Below are positions 61,198-64,000 of a stretch of 64,000 nt of DNA, piece after piece (the first letter of the stretch is position 1; each line of letters starts with the position of its first letter). A program made the translations under genes and the position numbers. The notes under the pieces are model-generated. The model was not told where the DNA came from. It was given only the letters and a program-made list of their open reading frames with translations, and did no database searches. The DNA lies in the NCBI RefSeq assembly GCF_000383955.1, contig NZ_KB913013.1, positions 4,731,694-4,795,693 on the forward strand, in the 5' to 3' direction. The stretch is from Rudanella lutea DSM 19387 (GTDB lineage Bacteria; Bacteroidota; Bacteroidia; Cytophagales; Spirosomataceae).

Positions 61198-61641
61198 ATG
61201 CCAACGATTCACATTGATTATACGGGCGATCTACGCACCGAATGCACACATGTACAGTCTGGTACACGTATCCATACCGATGCGCCTACCGACAATCAGG
61301 GTCGGGGTGAGGCCTTTTCGCCTACCGATTTGGTGGCCAACGCTTTAGGGACTTGTATTCTGACAACAATGGCCATTTTTGCCCGTCGGGATGGGATTGA
61401 ACTGAAAGGGAGTTCGATGGATGTAACGAAGGTAATGAGCGCTGAGCCGCCCCGCCGGATTGCGGCTATCCAGGTCGATCTGACCCTGCGGGCCGAGAAC
61501 GCCGATGGTCCTTTTATGCCCGACGACGAAACCCGCGCCCGGCTCGAACGCATTGCCCATACCTGCCCGGTGGCCATTAGTCTGCACCCTGATTTACGGC
61601 AGGAGGTGACCATTCGGTGGGCTACTGCCCAACCCGTTTGA
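61198..61641 (+). CDS. OsmC-family peroxiredoxin-like protein
   Basis: 147 residues. The two OsmC cysteines are present in VANALGTCILTTMAIFA and RIAHTCPVAISL, together with PTDNQGRGEAFSPTDL, which places it in the OsmC/Ohr/YhfA fold family. Such proteins reduce organic hydroperoxides through a Cys pair. The closest layout is the YhfA-like general group, so the exact substrate is open. It has its own promoter and is followed by the 2H phosphoesterase gene after 58 nt. Confidence 0.9.
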   Translation: MPTIHIDYTGDLRTECTHVQSGTRIHTDAPTDNQGRGEAFSPTDLVANALGTCILTTMAIFARRDGIELKGSSMDVTKVMSAEPPRRIAAIQVDLTLRAENADGPFMPDDETRARLERIAHTCPVAISLHPDLRQEVTIRWATAQPV

Positions 61642-61699
61642 ACACTTTTGCGAATTAATTACTTAGTGGATTAGGATTTGATTAGTTAATTCTTGACGT

Positions 61700-62257
61700 A
61701 TGAAAAAGCAAACTCGTAAACTGGAACCTCCCAGTAGCACGTACCTATTGGCGGTACTGCCGCCGTCGACGATTCAGGACGAAGTGACGGCATTTAAGCA
61801 ACAGGCGCTGGAACGTTTCAAAACGGGTCATGCCCTCACGGCTCCGCCCCATATCACCTTGTTACCTCCATTTCGGAGTAGTCGAACTGATTTTTCAATT
61901 TTGCACGAATTTGCCGCTCAGCAATCGCCGATTGATATTCAGCTTAAGGGCTTCGACCGGTTCGATCAGCGGGTGATTTTTGTGGATGTTGCCCCCAATG
62001 AGTACCTGACGAGTTTACAAAAAAACCTGGAGTTGTACGCACACTATCATTTGGGGATTGAGCCGGAGTATCGGCCTTTCCGCCCGCACATGACTGTGGC
62101 ATTCAAAGACCTGAAACGGCCTGCCTTCCCCGAAGCGTGGGCCTATTTTGCTGAGCAACCGTACGACCGGTCGTTTACGGCCGACGCTATATGTATGCTC
62201 AAACACAACGGCTCAACCTGGGACGTTGTGGAGCAATGGTCGCTCAGTAACAACTAG
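61700..62257 (+). CDS. 2H phosphoesterase (2'-5' RNA ligase family)
   Basis: 185 residues with two HxT motifs, PPHITLLPPF (about residue 52) and FRPHMTVAFKD (about 130), the signature of LigT-like 2H phosphoesterases, which open cyclic phosphodiesters or join 2'-5' RNA ends. The family label is sound; the substrate is not known. It lies downstream of osmC and is followed by a bidirectional terminator. ATG 61700 gives MKKQTRKLEPPSSTYLLAVL, a reasonable start. Confidence 0.9.
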   Translation: MKKQTRKLEPPSSTYLLAVLPPSTIQDEVTAFKQQALERFKTGHALTAPPHITLLPPFRSSRTDFSILHEFAAQQSPIDIQLKGFDRFDQRVIFVDVAPNEYLTSLQKNLELYAHYHLGIEPEYRPFRPHMTVAFKDLKRPAFPEAWAYFAEQPYDRSFTADAICMLKHNGSTWDVVEQWSLSNN

Positions 62258-62302
62258 CGAGGTTGCGTTGCTCTGGGCAGCAGTAGGTCATGCCCATCCA
62301 TG

Positions 62303-62350
62303 AAAAGCCGTCAGTCTGGGGATCAACTTCCCGGACCGACGGCTTTTTTG
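62303..62350. terminator. Bidirectional terminator
   Basis: AAAAGCCGTCAGTC and GACCGACGGCTTTT form a long stem with inner GGG/CCC pairs, flanked by A and T runs. It separates the convergent 2H phosphoesterase and DUF2490 genes. Confidence 0.9.
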
Positions 62351-62370
62351 CAGATAGTCTTGAGCGTTAT

Positions 62371-63111
62371 TTACTCGGCCGGGGCGCGTAAATCAAGGGT
62401 ATGAAAGAGAAACAGACGCGCTACGTGATTATTCACAAAGCTATTGCCAGCGGCTGTTTGCTGATACAAATTCATGTAGCCGCCCTGCAAAATCAGGTTC
62501 TTGCGAATGGGGTACGATAACCCTACAAAAAAGCGGTTCTGGTCGAAATAGTTGTAGGTGATCTGTTTGCCTGCATTGACAAAAAGTTCGTTCTGAACCA
62601 CCGCGTTCACCACGCCCGGCCGAATGGTTTTACCGGCCAGGGGCATTTGCAGGAGCAGATTGTAGCGCATTCGCCAGTTGAATCCATACCCATCGGCCAA
62701 CTGATCGCCCTGCACCCGGTGGTTGAATCGCTGCTCGGCCCGTACCCACTGGGTCAGAAAGAATTTGCCAGCATGGCCCGACCACCAGATTTGCTGCCAC
62801 GGACGATGTTCGGGGCGAATAACCCCACTTGGCGACAGGTACGAGCTGATGAAAGCATAACCCGCAGTCAGTCGGATATTGTCGGCTGCGTAATACGTGA
62901 GGCCCGCCCGGAGCAGCTGCTGATTCCAGCGTTGCAGAAAGTCGGTCCGGCGGAGGTGTACCTCGGCCCAAAGGCCTGTTTTGTTGGTGAGTCGGGTCTG
63001 ATTCAGGTAGCCGACCCAGGCCTGTTCTTCGTCTGTAACCCGTTTCTGAACCTGCGCCTGAGCCAGAAACGAGGTGAGAAAAAACAACGTAATCAGGAAT
63101 AACTGCCGCAT
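62371..63111 (-). CDS. DUF2490 outer-membrane protein
   Basis: 246 residues. A signal peptide (MRQLFLITLFFLTSFLAQAQ) is followed by DEEQAWVGYLNQTRLTNKTGLWAEVHLRR, the DUF2490 hallmark, and repeated amphipathic strands (LLRAGLTYYAADNIRLTAGYAF; RMRYNLLLQMPL) ending in VARLFLFHTLDLR. It is an outer-membrane barrel of unknown function. The open frame runs to 63156, but the signal peptide fixes the start at ATG 63111. It is monocistronic, with an AT-rich spacer upstream. Confidence 0.85.
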   Translation of the reverse strand: MRQLFLITLFFLTSFLAQAQVQKRVTDEEQAWVGYLNQTRLTNKTGLWAEVHLRRTDFLQRWNQQLLRAGLTYYAADNIRLTAGYAFISSYLSPSGVIRPEHRPWQQIWWSGHAGKFFLTQWVRAEQRFNHRVQGDQLADGYGFNWRMRYNLLLQMPLAGKTIRPGVVNAVVQNELFVNAGKQITYNYFDQNRFFVGLSYPIRKNLILQGGYMNLYQQTAAGNSFVNNHVARLFLFHTLDLRAPAE

Positions 63112-63324
63112 ATGGGACATGAAGTAGGGTGAACGGATAGCCAGGGCCCCAATCAAGACGATCGATTGGGGGAATCCCGCTTATTTTTGGTGAATAAGGG
63201 CGCAATATAAAACGGTATTTTAAGCTATAAAATCAATAGATTATAGCTATTAAAGTCTATCTAAAACCGGGATTATTAGGAGAATCGCCCAAAGCTGTCT
63301 AAAAGAGGGGCCGAAAGAGTAGGT

Positions 63325-64000
63325 TTACACCGGATTAATATCGCGCAGCCAGGGCGTAGCTCGCAGAAATTGCCAGCCAGTGAGGCAAAGGGCCATGAAC
63401 AACCAACCCAAAGCCGGTATGCCAAACATAATGAGGAATAACCCGGCCAGAAACCCGCTGAACAATTGTTGCTGCCAGCGGTCAGGATTCCAGCGGGGGC
63501 GGTAGGCAAATGTGTGGAAAAACAGGAGCCAGCCGAGGCCAGTGATCCACAGCATACCCATGTAAGCCGGGCTCACTGTTATGGGCGCATAGTACAGCAG
63601 TACCGGGAGTTCGGGGAGCCAAATGAGGGCGTACGTCAGCGCGTACCGACCCAGTCGGCCCCAGGGCGAGATAGGCAGGTTGGGTAACCATCGGAGCCAC
63701 GTTTGCTCAAACTCGAAAAACGCACGGCAGAGGGGCGCATGGGCCACCAGGCTCATCATCAGGCCAATCAACAAGAGTCGTTGGTCGTAGTCGTCGGTGA
63801 GGTACAGGCGGCATACCCCCATCAGGAGGCCTACTGAGGCCGCTTTAGAGAGTAGAGTAGCCACCGGCCGATGACGCCCTAAAAACGAGGGGTAAAACAG
63901 AACATATGGGATTGACCAACGCCAACGCGGCAACCGGAGTGCCCGTTCGGGGTAGGGGGTTCGGATTCGTTCGTTGAGCCCCCAGGCACTCGCGCCCACC
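63325..64000 (-). CDS. Multi-pass membrane protein (5' partial)
   Basis: At least 225 residues; the frame is open through the right edge, so the N-terminus is missing. Five or six hydrophobic helices are visible (LLSKAASVGLLMGVCRLYL, LLIGLMMSLVAHAPL, YALTYALIWLPELPVLLYY, YMGMLWITGLGWLLFFHTF, LAGLFLIMFGIPALGWLFMAL). Spacing and Pro/Trp-rich loops (PNLPISPWGRLGRY) resemble permease components of some Bacteroidota ABC exporters, but no family is assigned. The start is outside the window; the codon at 63999 is a GTG that need not be the start. Confidence 0.75.
   Translation of the reverse strand, partial: VGASAWGLNERIRTPYPERALRLPRWRWSIPYVLFYPSFLGRHRPVATLLSKAASVGLLMGVCRLYLTDDYDQRLLLIGLMMSLVAHAPLCRAFFEFEQTWLRWLPNLPISPWGRLGRYALTYALIWLPELPVLLYYAPITVSPAYMGMLWITGLGWLLFFHTFAYRPRWNPDRWQQQLFSGFLAGLFLIMFGIPALGWLFMALCLTGWQFLRATPWLRDINPV

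Overview
The window looks like chromosomal DNA of a fairly GC-rich member of the Bacteroidota, most likely order Cytophagales (Spirosoma/Rudanella-type). The basis is two SusC/SusD outer-membrane pairs, an LpxC-FabZ fusion, lipid A genes next to an HD hydrolase, a CrtY-type lycopene cyclase, and Bacteroidota promoters (TTG, about 19-21 nt, TAnnTTTG). The family and genus are inference. No phage, insertion sequence or CRISPR array was seen. Both ends cut a gene.

Layout. 1-8.3 kb: the 3' end of a GH20 hexosaminidase, a CoA-type Nudix hydrolase, an SDR, an EamA exporter, release factor 3 (prfC) and an ABC exporter. 8.4-13.3 kb (minus): HD phosphohydrolase, lpxD, lpxC-fabZ, lpxA. 13.4-15.3 kb: a CAU tRNA, an MBL-fold hydrolase and a patatin phospholipase. 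15.6-26.1 kb: two separate SusC/SusD systems, each ending in a strong terminator. 26.4-30 kb: an OmpA-like envelope protein, endonuclease III, tRNA-Arg(CCU) with two odd tRNA-like copies behind it, and hflX. 30-42 kb: a MATE exporter with an attenuator-like leader, a NIF3 protein, a thioredoxin-fold protein, a sensor kinase without its phospho-histidine, an ABC exporter, small orphans and an MFS exporter. 42-45.1 kb: a 7-TM protein, a histidine kinase and a LuxR-type regulator in overlapping genes, then a bestrophin. 45.2-48.5 kb: a second MATE exporter and a secreted GH43-like enzyme. 48.5-54.3 kb: a MarR regulator divergent from a five-gene tripartite efflux operon (ATPase, YdeI-like protein, HlyD lipoprotein, FtsX/DevC permease, TolC). 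54.4-64 kb: TSUP transporter, ribosome hibernation factor, metK, lycopene cyclase, lipA, OsmC, a 2H phosphoesterase and envelope proteins.

The coding genes mostly belong to known families. The unusual signals are non-coding: two 77-nt tRNA-like copies with a covarying inserted hairpin behind tRNA-Arg; a uORF-plus-terminator leader before the first MATE gene; twin 14-bp palindromes between marR and the efflux operon; and several families of palindromic intergenic repeats. One of these repeats supplies the C-terminal codons of the degenerate kinase.
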